Assembly: GCA_910577375.1 (NCBI GenBank)
Contig: CAJTLT010000006.1
Span: 27,242 to 91,241 of the forward strand
DNA length: 64,000 nucleotides
Origin: an uncultured Christensenella sp.
GTDB lineage: Bacteria; Bacillota; Clostridia; Christensenellales; Borkfalkiaceae
Reading direction: 5' to 3'
This document shows positions 1-8,190 of this stretch, piece by piece; position 1 is the first letter of the stretch, and the number at the start of each line of letters is the position of its first letter. The notes beneath the pieces were generated by a model. The model saw only the letters and a list, made by a program, of their open reading frames with translations. It had not been told where the DNA came from and ran no database searches. Both the position numbers and the translations under genes were made by a program.

Positions 1-1065
1 CACTCCGTCGAAAATATACAAATCGTATCCGCTAACGGAAGATTTATAATCTTTAAGCGAAACCACGGTTGTTTCCGTGTTGTTTTTGGTTGCGAGCGCA
101 GACTGCAAAAAGTAAGGCGCATCGCTCACTATAAGCGCTTTATACTGCGTTTCCGCCTCGGGGCTGTAAATTATAACCTCGTTATCCAGCGCAAGCGCGT
201 CGCGGTTTGTTATGGCAACTTTTATGTTTGAAAACTCGGTGTAATCCGCGTTTATTTCAAAAGGGGTTTTCTGGTATACGGGAACGACCACCCTTGCCGT
301 CGCCGCCGCGCGGCTGTCGCCGTCGATATAAAGTCCCACAGTAACGGCCGCCTCGTTTTCATAAGACATAAGGTTGCCGGTTACTTTAATCTTTGCGTCC
401 GTCAGAGCATATTCCACGTCGGATATGGCATAGTTATCAACGTGCGAGCCGACGTTTTTCACTTCAACGTTTTCATAAGAACGCACTACCTTATCGGTTA
501 TAAGATAGGTTTTTACCCAGGGCGATTCGTTGAAAAAATTCTGCGCTATGCTAAGCGCGTCCGTATACTCGCCCGTGAGATAAGCAGGCTCGATATCCTT
601 TAAAAGTTTGAGCGCCTGCTCTTTGTTTTCCATTTTGTAATACACCGTTTCGGTGGTAGTTCCGACATATATGAGGGTGTAAGAGCATCCGTTGAGCGAA
701 CCGTTGATTATAGAAGCAATTTCGCCCTTGCCCTTTTCAAGCCTTGTCTGCAAGCCTTCGTTAACGTTCATACTGCCCGAACCGTCAAGCACAAAGCAGT
801 ATTCGTTGGCGGCGTTCGGAACGGCGAACACGGGATGCGCGACCGCAACCGAAACAAAAAGCACAACAAGAATCTGAAGAATAAGACTGATAATCCCCAC
901 AAGCTTGTTTATGGGCGTACGCTGTTTCAAAAACTTTTCGCTTAAAGTCCATATATATGTGGAGGAAATTACCTGCTCGGTATATTTGTTTTTGAGAATA
1001 TATATTAAAATCAATACGGGAATACCGATTAAACCGAGTAATCCCAAAGGATATAAAAGGTTCAT
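1..1065 (-). CDS. BatA-type VWA-domain membrane protein (3' end outside the window)
   Basis: The reading frame is open from the ATG at 1065 to the left edge, so the C-terminus is missing. It starts with a short hydrophobic stretch near residues 6-24 and a second one near 55-78, the double-membrane-segment arrangement of BatA/aerotolerance-type proteins. A von Willebrand factor A domain follows; its metal-site motif DGSGSM (D94, S96, S98) fits the DxSxS pattern. The ATG overlaps the stop of the DUF58 gene in an ATGA junction, so the two are probably translationally coupled. Together with MoxR and DUF58 it likely forms a chaperone/adaptor membrane system whose substrate is unknown. The family call is firm; the role is inferred. 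Confidence 0.8.
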   Translation of the reverse strand, partial: MNLLYPLGLLGLIGIPVLILIYILKNKYTEQVISSTYIWTLSEKFLKQRTPINKLVGIISLILQILVVLFVSVAVAHPVFAVPNAANEYCFVLDGSGSMNVNEGLQTRLEKGKGEIASIINGSLNGCSYTLIYVGTTTETVYYKMENKEQALKLLKDIEPAYLTGEYTDALSIAQNFFNESPWVKTYLITDKVVRSYENVEVKNVGSHVDNYAISDVEYALTDAKIKVTGNLMSYENEAAVTVGLYIDGDSRAAATARVVVPVYQKTPFEINADYTEFSNIKVAITNRDALALDNEVIIYSPEAETQYKALIVSDAPYFLQSALATKNNTETTVVSLKDYKSSVSGYDLYIFDGV

Positions 1066-1946
1066 TTCAATACCCCCATATTCGTAAGCCTTTCGAAAAA
1101 TATTTTATATACCGACTCTTCCGACGGAATAAGCATATATTCCGCCCCGCGGGAGGCACAGTAACCGCTTATTCTCTGCGTAACGTATTCGAGCGCGAGT
1201 TTATAGGCGTTAACTATATCTTTGGTTATGTTTTTTCTGTAAGATTTCGAAGCCTTCTCGCTGTCGAAAAAGTGCATTTTGCCGCGCACCTGCGGGTGAA
1301 GCTCTTCCTTTGAAAGAATTTGCATGCACAGTATGTCTCGTTTTTTCGCCGTGAGATAATCTATTGCGTCCTCGAAATTATTATCCGTTAAAAAGTCGGA
1401 AATTATCACCGACATACCGTCGCCGTAACCAACCGTTGTGGGCAGAATACTTTCCGAAATATAACTGTCGCCGTCGAAAACAACGTCGTTAAGCTTTGCT
1501 ATCGAAGAAACGAAAGAGTCTTTGCCCAAAAGATTTGTAACTATTTCTTCGCACTTTTTATCCCGTATCGCATAAATGGAAACCTTATCCATAGCGTTAA
1601 TGGAAAGATAAGCCAAAGCGGCGGCAAGCCTTAGAGCCTGAACGTGCTTAGCCCCTTTGCCGTAAGCCATAGAACGGCTTGCGTCGATATAAATCCTCGT
1701 GTGCATCTGCCTTTCGTCGGCGTAAAGTTTTAAATAAAGCTTATCAAAGCGCGCGTAGGCGTTCCAGTCGATTTTAGTTATATCGTCGCCCGCCATATAA
1801 TCGCGGTAATCGGAAAATTCGCACGAAGAACCGTAGGACTTTGTCTGGTGGTTTCCGCCGAACAAGCCCGCTACGTTGTTTTTTATTAACGTTTGCAGCG
1901 TTTCAATCTGCTGCAAAAATTCTTCGTCTATCGCAAAATTCGCCAA
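1062..1946 (-). CDS. DUF58 family protein, partner of MoxR
   Basis: This 294-residue protein carries the DUF58 core: the segment EFSDYRDYMAGDD, then IDWNAYARFDKLYLK, near residues 45-75. The rest folds as a VWA-like domain in known relatives (IYIDASRSM resembles a DxSxS site). It has no signal peptide or membrane segment. It lies 9 nt after moxR and overlaps the VWA gene by 4 nt, the usual MoxR-DUF58-VWA order. These modules are thought to assemble or mature membrane or periplasmic partners with the AAA+ MoxR ATPase. The family assignment is confident; the substrate here is unknown. Confidence 0.85.
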   Translation of the reverse strand: MANFAIDEEFLQQIETLQTLIKNNVAGLFGGNHQTKSYGSSCEFSDYRDYMAGDDITKIDWNAYARFDKLYLKLYADERQMHTRIYIDASRSMAYGKGAKHVQALRLAAALAYLSINAMDKVSIYAIRDKKCEEIVTNLLGKDSFVSSIAKLNDVVFDGDSYISESILPTTVGYGDGMSVIISDFLTDNNFEDAIDYLTAKKRDILCMQILSKEELHPQVRGKMHFFDSEKASKSYRKNITKDIVNAYKLALEYVTQRISGYCASRGAEYMLIPSEESVYKIFFERLTNMGVLK

Positions 1947-1955
1947 GTTTTTATC

Positions 1956-2984
1956 CTACTTTAATTTTTTGTTTTCGGCAAGGAGCTTGTTAATAACGTC
2001 GTCGACGGAAAGCTTATCGTTTACCGCGTTGTAATTAATCTTTATTCTGTGCCTTAAAACGGGGCACGCGAGCGCGTCTATATCCGCATAGGAAACGTTA
2101 TAATTTCCGTGCATAAGCGCGCGGACTTTCGCGCACGTAACTATTGCTTGAGCCGCACGGGGAGAAGCGCCGTTTTTAATATATTTTTTAGCCGTTTCAG
2201 AAGTATGCTCAAGCTCGGGGTGCGTATTCGAAATCAGGTTAACGGTGTACTTCATTACGTCGTTTATTACGGGAACCTGTTTTGCCAGCTCGCGCATTTC
2301 AAGAATTGTTTTTCCGTCTACCACAGCTTCCGCGCTTTCTTCAAGCGTTATCTGCGTCATATTTACGATATCCACAAGCTCTTCCGTGCTGGGGAACTGC
2401 ATCAAAAGCTTGAACATAAAACGGTCCATCTGCGCTTCGGGCAAAGGATAAGTTCCGTCCTGTTCTATGGGGTTTTCGGTTGCAAGCACAAAGAACGGCT
2501 CCTGCATTTTATAGCTGTCGTTCAAAACCGTAACTTTATGCTCCTGCATTACTTCGAGCATCGCCGCCTGCGTTTTGGGCGTTGCGCGGTTAATTTCGTC
2601 CGCAAGCACAAGGTTTGCAAAAATAGGACCTTTACGGAAAACCGTTTTCATTCTTCCGCCGTCGTCCTTTTCGATTACGTTCGTTCCGGTAACGTCGGAA
2701 GGCATCAAATCGGGCGTAAACTGTATACGCGAGAACGGCAGGCTCAAAACTCTGCCCAGCGAACGGACAAGCCTTGTTTTGCCGACTCCGGGCACGCCCT
2801 CCAACAGAACGTTGCCGCCCGCGATTATCGCCGTGATAACGTTATCTACGATATCTTCTTGACCGACCACGTCTTTGCGGATTTCTTCTTTGATTTTTGC
2901 AACCGCTTTACTGAAGGTTTTTACCTTTTCCGCGTTAGCGTTCTGAGTTGCGGAATTTGCTTCCGCCGTTCCGATGTTTTCCAT
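1956..2984 (-). CDS. MoxR family AAA+ ATPase
   Basis: A 342-residue cytoplasmic AAA+ ATPase. The Walker A motif GVPGVGKT is at residues 63-70 and the Walker B motif LVLADE ends at 130, followed by INRATPKTQAAMLEVMQE, which is characteristic of MoxR. The sensor segment FVLATENPIEQDGTYPLPEAQ is also intact. The first roughly 20 residues are a low-complexity extension. It sits between a DUF4175-like membrane gene upstream and DUF58 downstream, all in one direction with short gaps, so it is the ATPase of that module. The stop-to-start gap from the upstream gene is 16 nt. Confidence 0.92.
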   Translation of the reverse strand: MENIGTAEANSATQNANAEKVKTFSKAVAKIKEEIRKDVVGQEDIVDNVITAIIAGGNVLLEGVPGVGKTRLVRSLGRVLSLPFSRIQFTPDLMPSDVTGTNVIEKDDGGRMKTVFRKGPIFANLVLADEINRATPKTQAAMLEVMQEHKVTVLNDSYKMQEPFFVLATENPIEQDGTYPLPEAQMDRFMFKLLMQFPSTEELVDIVNMTQITLEESAEAVVDGKTILEMRELAKQVPVINDVMKYTVNLISNTHPELEHTSETAKKYIKNGASPRAAQAIVTCAKVRALMHGNYNVSYADIDALACPVLRHRIKINYNAVNDKLSVDDVINKLLAENKKLK

Positions 2985-3000
2985 TGAAGTCTCCTTGAAT

Positions 3001-4524
3001 TTATTCCTCTTTATTTTCTCCGTCCGGTTCTTCAGTACCGCTGTAAAGAATACTGAAATACTGTTTTATAGCTTCTTTTAAATTTTCGGGAAGCTCACCG
3101 TTCAAAAGCTGTTCAGTCATGCTTGCGTAATATATGTTTATATATTTGCCGTAAGGCACAAGCTCGCCCGTGTCGGGGTCGTAAACGTATTCGCTGCTGC
3201 CGAAAACCGAATCCCCCTTTCCGCTTCCGCCGTTTTCCGTTCCGTCGGGATTTTCTGGGTCGTCGCTCTTTTCGTCAAGCTCCTGCACGCCGCTGTTCTG
3301 TCTGGGCAGCTCGCTTGCGTTTATATTGAATATCTGCGCCGTTCTGCGGCGGACGAATTCGTCCGCTATGCATCTGTAAGACTGGGGAACAAGCGCGGGT
3401 ACAAGTTCGTTTTTATAAGCAGTAATATTTTGCTTTATCGCGGTTTGAACGGTTTCGTCGTCATAAGTCGAAAAATGTTCGGCAATTCCGTTCATAGCCG
3501 CATAAAATTTTTCAACGCTTATGCGCAGCCCGTCGGTTTCCGCGGCGACTTTATCATTGGAAACCACCGCCATCAAACCGTTTATTTCTTTTAATATATC
3601 TTCAAGCCCCTCGGAAACGGATATTTCGTATTGCTGTACGAAAACGTCCATTGCCGCGTCAACCTTTTCGCCGACCGAATTGTCAAGCCCCGCCTCCATA
3701 GCTTCAACCTGTTCAAGCGTGGTTACGGTAACGGAAGAAGCTTTGTAAAAAAGCACGCCCTCCGTAATCGCGGCGGAAAGGAATTCCGTTTTTTCGTCGC
3801 CGCCGATAGCGAACGCAACGTTATCGAAGCTGTTGGAGGTATACAAAATAACGTCGATAAGCGCAACCGCGGAAATTACCGCCGCCTTCATTTCGCGTTC
3901 CGTTTTTATTTTTTCAAGATTTCCCGACATTGTTCGGAGCAACGCCGTAACCGAGCTTTTGTCCGTATCGGAAAGCGAAGTTTTGTCAACGTCCTCTATA
4001 AGCTGTTCAACAGCCGCCTTATGCCTTTCCGTATACTCGAAAGGTATATCGGGCGGAATATCGGGCTTTTTCTGAGGAATAACCGCAGCCGTTATAAACA
4101 CCGCAAGCGCAAGCACGGGGATTAAAATATATTGCCACAGTTTTTTTATGTCGAACTTACTCTTAGGCAAAGCGGAAAGCTTTTCAGAAGCGTCCTGCCT
4201 TTGAAGTTCGAGCATTTCGCCTTCACTTCCGCTGAACGCAACCATCGTCTGAATTTTTTCGTTCAGTCCGTTTTCACGGTCAAGCTTTTTTGCGATTTTC
4301 GTATCCGAAGGGCGCAGAATAAAAAACAAAACCCCGCCGACTGCGGCGGCAACCCCGAGCCCGATTAAAACATAAAAGCCCGCGTTTATATCCGCTTCGG
4401 CAAGTTTCAGCCCAAGCCAGACAGCGCCCGCCGCAAACAATCCCGCGGATACACCTATTATTACGCTTTTGATTATCGCATCAATCAAAAACTTTTTTTT
4501 GAGTTTCTTAAATTCCGTTCCCAT
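3001..4524 (-). CDS. DUF4175-like membrane protein, first gene of the MoxR operon
   Basis: A 507-residue protein with three predicted membrane segments (about residues 12-35, 47-68 and 133-153) followed by a long soluble region rich in Lys, Glu, Asp and Ser, with helical stretches. A Gly/Asp/Glu-rich linker lies near residues 415-440. I see no catalytic motif. Membrane proteins of this layout (DUF4175-like) often precede moxR in MoxR-DUF58-VWA operons, which is why I give that name; a database search would be needed to confirm it. A good extended -10 promoter lies about 90 nt upstream, so this is the operon's first gene. Confidence 0.6.
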   Translation of the reverse strand: MGTEFKKLKKKFLIDAIIKSVIIGVSAGLFAAGAVWLGLKLAEADINAGFYVLIGLGVAAAVGGVLFFILRPSDTKIAKKLDRENGLNEKIQTMVAFSGSEGEMLELQRQDASEKLSALPKSKFDIKKLWQYILIPVLALAVFITAAVIPQKKPDIPPDIPFEYTERHKAAVEQLIEDVDKTSLSDTDKSSVTALLRTMSGNLEKIKTEREMKAAVISAVALIDVILYTSNSFDNVAFAIGGDEKTEFLSAAITEGVLFYKASSVTVTTLEQVEAMEAGLDNSVGEKVDAAMDVFVQQYEISVSEGLEDILKEINGLMAVVSNDKVAAETDGLRISVEKFYAAMNGIAEHFSTYDDETVQTAIKQNITAYKNELVPALVPQSYRCIADEFVRRRTAQIFNINASELPRQNSGVQELDEKSDDPENPDGTENGGSGKGDSVFGSSEYVYDPDTGELVPYGKYINIYYASMTEQLLNGELPENLKEAIKQYFSILYSGTEEPDGENKEE

Positions 4525-4612
4525 TTTACTTTATTTCCCGCCGCCATAGCGGACAAGACTGAATTTTTATACAATTATTAATTTAAGTGTAGTATTTTGT
4601 GACTTTTTATAC

Positions 4613-4641
4613 ATTTTATCATACTTTTTTTGTAAAAACAA
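4613..4641 (-). promoter_or_regulatory. SigA-type promoter of the MoxR operon
   Basis: On the minus strand TTGTTT (4641-4636) is followed by a 17-nt spacer and TAAAAT (4618-4613), preceded by TATGA, which gives an extended -10. It reads toward the DUF4175-like gene at 4524. No other candidate of this quality lies in the 4525-4719 gap. Confidence 0.6.
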
Positions 4642-4719
4642 GCGTTTAACAATCCGTTTTACTTATATATGAAAAAATTTACGGTGATATTTCCGTCCGC
4701 CGCAAGATTTTCGATAAAT

Positions 4720-4751
4720 AAAACGGCGGACACGAAACCGTCCGCCGTTTT
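4720..4751 (-). terminator. Intrinsic terminator after sigG
   Basis: Perfect 12-bp arms, AAAACGGCGGAC and its complement, enclose an 8-nt loop. On the minus strand it follows the sigG stop at 4769 by about 18 nt and ends in a T-rich stretch. It separates the sigma-factor genes from the MoxR operon. Confidence 0.8.
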
Positions 4752-4768
4752 GATTTTTTATTATATTA

Positions 4769-5539
4769 TTATGAAATACAAGCCTTTATTTGTTTTAAAG
4801 CCGTTTTTTCAAGGCGCGAAACCTGAGCCTGAGAAATGCCTACTTCGCGGGAAATTTCCGTTTGGGTTTTACCCTCGAAGTATCTTAAAAACAGAATTTT
4901 CTTTTCTCTGCCCTCAAGCCTTGCGATAGCTTCGTACAAAGCCGCCTTTTCCGTCCATACCTCGTCGTTGTTCTTTTCGTCGAATATCTGGTCCATCAAT
5001 AAAAGCGTGTCGCCCGCCTTGTTGAACACGGGCTCGTAAAGCGAAACGGGGTCTGAAATCGCGTCAAGCGCGTACGCCACTTCGGAAACGGCTATATTCA
5101 TTTCCCTTGCTATTTTATCGTAAGTTACGTCCTCGTCGTCCGCCTCTAATTTTTCCCTTACCTTCAAAATCTGATATGCCGTATCTCTTATCGAGCGGGA
5201 AACGCGCAAACTGTTCCCGTCACGCAAATACCTTTTTATTTCTCCCAATATCATAGGCACGGCATAAGTTGAAAACTTAACCCCTACGGATAAATCGAAG
5301 TTGTCTATCGCTTTAATAAGCCCCACGCACCCCGCCTGAAACACGTCGTCCGCGTTGGCTTTTTTAGCCCAGAAACGCCTCACAAGAGAAAGCACCAAAC
5401 GCATATTGCCCACTATAAATCTTTCGCGCGCGTCCTCGTCGCCCGCTTTGAGCTTTATCATAAGTTCTTCCTGTTCCTTTGCGGATAAAAGCGGCAAACC
5501 CGAAGTATCAACGCCGCAAATCACAACCTTTTGCAACAT
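4769..5539 (-). CDS. sigG: RNA polymerase sigma factor SigG (forespore)
   Basis: 256 residues. The start KVVICGVDTSGLPLL closely matches the N-terminal signature of SigG, and the body carries sigma-70 region 2 (NMRLVLSLVRRF, then FSTYAVPMILGEIKRYLRD) and region 4 (EREKK-type helix and ISQAQVSRLEK). SigG is the late forespore sigma factor that switches on small acid-soluble protein, germination and SpoVT genes. The order spoIIGA-sigE-sigG is the one found in Bacillus and Clostridium. A strong ribosome site AAAGGAGG lies at 5556-5549, about 10 nt before the ATG. The gene is 68 nt downstream of sigE and may also be read through from it. Confidence 0.97.
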   Translation of the reverse strand: MLQKVVICGVDTSGLPLLSAKEQEELMIKLKAGDEDARERFIVGNMRLVLSLVRRFWAKKANADDVFQAGCVGLIKAIDNFDLSVGVKFSTYAVPMILGEIKRYLRDGNSLRVSRSIRDTAYQILKVREKLEADDEDVTYDKIAREMNIAVSEVAYALDAISDPVSLYEPVFNKAGDTLLLMDQIFDEKNNDEVWTEKAALYEAIARLEGREKKILFLRYFEGKTQTEISREVGISQAQVSRLEKTALKQIKACIS

Positions 5540-5607
5540 AATAATTTTCCTCCTTTATTATGTAAACAAAACGGAAAATCGTTGCAAAACGGCTTATATG
5601 TTTATAT

Positions 5608-6309
5608 CTATTGCATTTTTCTCGAAATTTCTTTCCTTAGCTTAAGTATTATTTTCTTTTCCAGACGCGATATATAGCTTTGCGAAATACCAAGGGTATC
5701 GGCGACGTCTTTCTGCGTCATTCCGTCCCCCGCGCCGTCCAGCCCGAACCGCATTTTCATAATCTTCTGTTCCCTTTGCGATAATTTCGAAAGGGAAGAC
5801 TTCAAAAGCTCGCGCTCAACTCCGCCCTCTATATCCGAATAAACGCTGTCTGCGTCCGTACCCATAACGTCGGATAAAAGAAGCTCGTTGCCCTCCCAGT
5901 CGGTGTTTAACGGCTCGTCAAAGCTCACTTCCTGCCTTAACCGCGACATTCTCCTAAGATACATTAAAATCTCGTTTTCGATACACCTCGAAGCATATGT
6001 GGCAAGCTTTATATTTTTATCCGATTTAAAGGAATTTATAGCCTTTATAAGCCCTATTGTTCCAACAGAAACAAGGTCGTCGCCGTCCGCGCCCGAGCCT
6101 TCGAACTTTTTGGCTATGTAAACAACGAGCCGCAGATTATGCTCCACAAGCTCCGCTTTGGCGCGTTCGTCGCCGTTTTCCAGAAGAGTTATTTTATCGC
6201 TTTCCTCTTCTTGCGAAAGGGGCAGAGGAAGCGCCTCCGTTCCGCATATGTAATCCAGAGTGTTCCCGCCGAAAATCAGCGATAAAATGTGCTTTATTTT
6301 TTCAAACAT
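5608..6309 (-). CDS. sigE: RNA polymerase sigma factor SigE precursor (mother cell)
   Basis: 233 residues from the ATG at 6309. That start is preferred because AAAGGAG lies just before it; a longer frame from a TTG at 6324 would place the ribosome site inside the gene. The first roughly 25 residues are hydrophobic and basic, the pro-sequence that SpoIIGA removes. The core matches SigE, including CGTEALPLPLS, RNLRLVVYIAKKFE-like region 2 (here HNLRLVVYIAKKFE), SRCIENEILMYLRR, SFDEPLNTDWEGNELLLSD and ISQSYISRLEKK. SigE directs early mother-cell gene expression. Its processing protease gene lies immediately upstream. Confidence 0.97.
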   Translation of the reverse strand: MFEKIKHILSLIFGGNTLDYICGTEALPLPLSQEEESDKITLLENGDERAKAELVEHNLRLVVYIAKKFEGSGADGDDLVSVGTIGLIKAINSFKSDKNIKLATYASRCIENEILMYLRRMSRLRQEVSFDEPLNTDWEGNELLLSDVMGTDADSVYSDIEGGVERELLKSSLSKLSQREQKIMKMRFGLDGAGDGMTQKDVADTLGISQSYISRLEKKIILKLRKEISRKMQ

Positions 6310-6382
6310 AAAATCTCCTTTCAATAATCAACGGCGCACATACGCCCGATTTACCGGAAAATAATCCCTCTTAACAAGGCGG

Positions 6383-7165
6383 TTACCCCTCCAACAAATC
6401 GCAGTGCAGTACGGCGCGGTTTATTTTATTAGGGCTTACGCCTATTTTAACCCCAGTATATGCCGTGGTTTTGCCGCCTTCGGCAATCTCCATTCTGTCC
6501 GCAGTGAACACTTTTATAGTTCTGCTCCCCGCAACAGTATGTATTTTTACGCCGTCTTTTATGCGGCTTAAATCCATAAGTTTTTCCGCCGCCTCAAACG
6601 GAATCACGCTAACGGGCTGTCCTTTTATATAAACTTTGTTTCCGCTGTCGAAAAATCCGTTTATGCTCACATGCGATTGCCCCGCATATATGCGGCATAC
6701 AACCGCGTTTTTACTGCTTTTGGAAAGCCTTGCCGCAAGCTTCCGCGCGCCTATAATCAAAATCAACGCGCCGAAAAGCGGTATGCCTATCGGCACGGAA
6801 GAAAGTATAAACCCCGCGCCCGCGGAATAATCCAGCCCCGCAAGCGAAAATATTCCGATAATCGCCCCGCCCAAAAGCGCGGTGAATATAAAGAACGCGC
6901 CCGAAAACTTTATATAACTTTTTAAGCTTTTCAGCTTGCACGATATAAGGCAGATTAAAAGCCCCGATAAAATTTTTAATATTACCGCCCACGCCGCGCC
7001 AAGACCGAAAAGAGGAAAAACCACCGCAAAGCACGCCCCTATAACCGAACCGAACGCAATCCGCCATACGGGCGCGGCGTTTTTGGAAACAATTTTGGCG
7101 CAATACAGCAGGGTGAAGTCCATGCAAAAGTTTTCAAGGACGGCAAGTTCAACGTAGACCTGCAT
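6383..7165 (-). CDS. spoIIGA: Pro-SigE processing aspartic protease SpoIIGA
   Basis: 260 residues, somewhat shorter than the roughly 300 of Bacillus. The N-terminal half is hydrophobic with about five membrane segments (residues 5-140). The C-terminal half holds the single aspartic-protease motif FFDSGN (D173-S174-G175-N176), where Bacillus has DTGN; Ser in place of Thr is acceptable in aspartic proteases. SpoIIGA dimerises in the forespore-facing septal membrane and cleaves pro-SigE after a signal from SpoIIR. It directly precedes sigE (73-nt gap), as elsewhere. A TATAAT box lies only 10 nt upstream of the ATG and no Shine-Dalgarno sequence is visible. Confidence 0.93.
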   Translation of the reverse strand: MQVYVELAVLENFCMDFTLLYCAKIVSKNAAPVWRIAFGSVIGACFAVVFPLFGLGAAWAVILKILSGLLICLISCKLKSLKSYIKFSGAFFIFTALLGGAIIGIFSLAGLDYSAGAGFILSSVPIGIPLFGALILIIGARKLAARLSKSSKNAVVCRIYAGQSHVSINGFFDSGNKVYIKGQPVSVIPFEAAEKLMDLSRIKDGVKIHTVAGSRTIKVFTADRMEIAEGGKTTAYTGVKIGVSPNKINRAVLHCDLLEG

Positions 7166-7175
7166 TGTAAAAAGT

Positions 7176-7238
7176 ATTATATATTTGCAAACAAGTCGGA
7201 AAATAAAAAAAACCGACGTTATTTGTCGGTTTTTGTCG
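7176..7238 (-). promoter_or_regulatory. Candidate spoIIGA control region: -10 box and two Spo0A-box-like repeats
   Basis: TATAAT occurs at 7181-7176 on the minus strand. Further upstream the plus strand has TTTGTCG twice, at 7222-7228 and 7232-7238, exactly 10 bp apart, resembling 0A boxes (consensus TTTGTCRAA). In B. subtilis spoIIG is a direct Spo0A target. The repeats overlap the dus terminator stem, so the likeness could be accidental. Confidence 0.35.
7204..7235 (-). terminator. Intrinsic terminator after dus
   Basis: AAAAACCGAC and GTCGGTTTTT form a 10-bp stem with an 8-nt loop; on the minus strand it is followed by a run of eight T. It lies 14 nt after the dus stop and separates dus from spoIIGA. 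Confidence 0.85.
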
Positions 7239-7248
7239 TATGGTTTTA

Positions 7249-8190
7249 TTAAAATTCCAAGCCATTTAAAATATTTTCCACCTCTTCGCAGGTTGCGGCT
7301 TTGAAAAGTTTTTCCTTGTAAAAAGAAGCGTTCGGCGCGCCTTTAAGATAAAACGCTATCATTTTGCGCATAAACACGCACGCGAACCTTTCGCCGTAAA
7401 TTTCTTTGGTTTTTTGCAATTGCCCCAGCACTATGCTCTTTTTATCGTAATTTTCAAGCCCCGTGATTTCCGCAAAAATCCACGGCTTATACATCGCCCC
7501 GCGCGCAACGGCAACCCCGTCCGCGCCCGTTTCTTCAATCAACTTTTCCGCATCCTCTTTGCAAAAAATCCCGCCGTTTGCCAACACGGGGATTTTCACG
7601 GCTTTTTTCGCGGCGGCGATTTCTTTGAAGTTTACTTCCCCCGCATAAATTTTATCCCGCGTCCGCCCGTGCACGGTTATCATATCCGCGCCAGCGTCCT
7701 CGCACATTTTTGCAAAGCCGGCGGATATTATGCGGCTTTCGTCAAGCCCTATGCGGAATTTAACCGAAACATATTTGCCGCTTTTTTTACATTCGGAAAT
7801 AATTTTCGCGGCAAGCGGCAAATCGTTCATAAGCGCGCTACCCTCACCGTTTTTATAAATTTTAGGTACGGGGCAGCCCATATTTATATCTACTAATCCA
7901 AACGGCGCAAGAGCCTCGCTTTCACACGCCTTGCGCATATAATAAGGGTCGTTCCCGAAAATCTGAACAGCCTTTATCCCGCCGTAATCCGCACCCACAT
8001 GCAAAAGCTGTTCCGTCTTTTCACTGCCGTAGCAAAGCCCTTTTGCGCTCACCATCTCGGTGAAACCCAATCCAGCGCCCAACTCCCAACACATACTGCG
8101 GAAAACGCTGTTCGTATACCCCGCAAGCGGCGCCAGAACAACGTTATTTTTAGTATGTAACTTACCTATGTCAATGCTTTTTAACTTCAT
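7249..8190 (-). CDS. dusB: tRNA-dihydrouridine synthase (DusB-like)
   Basis: About 314 residues from the ATG at 8190 (an in-frame TTG at 8199 is an alternative). FMN-dependent enzyme that reduces uridine in the tRNA D-loop. It has the TIM-barrel signature VVLAPLAGYTNSVFR near the start, the catalytic cysteine in INMGCPVPK, the segment VKFRIG, ITVHGRT, and the FMN-phosphate loop ANGGI...GADGVAVARGA. The start lies inside the 3' end of mazG (20-nt overlap), so the two are probably coupled. A terminator follows directly. The subfamily letter is by general likeness only. Confidence 0.88.
   Translation of the reverse strand: MKLKSIDIGKLHTKNNVVLAPLAGYTNSVFRSMCWELGAGLGFTEMVSAKGLCYGSEKTEQLLHVGADYGGIKAVQIFGNDPYYMRKACESEALAPFGLVDINMGCPVPKIYKNGEGSALMNDLPLAAKIISECKKSGKYVSVKFRIGLDESRIISAGFAKMCEDAGADMITVHGRTRDKIYAGEVNFKEIAAAKKAVKIPVLANGGIFCKEDAEKLIEETGADGVAVARGAMYKPWIFAEITGLENYDKKSIVLGQLQKTKEIYGERFACVFMRKMIAFYLKGAPNASFYKEKLFKAATCEEVENILNGLEF

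Noticed and set aside
2109..2987. Long plus-strand frame opposite moxR
   Set aside because: It is the antisense shadow of a clear AAA+ gene, with Arg/Phe/His-rich composition and no homology signs.
5556..5586. SigF/SigG-like promoter ahead of sigG (TGCAAC, 18 nt, CATAATA)
   Set aside because: The -10 matches well, but the predicted start point would fall inside the AAAGGAGG ribosome site, which would be lost from the RNA.
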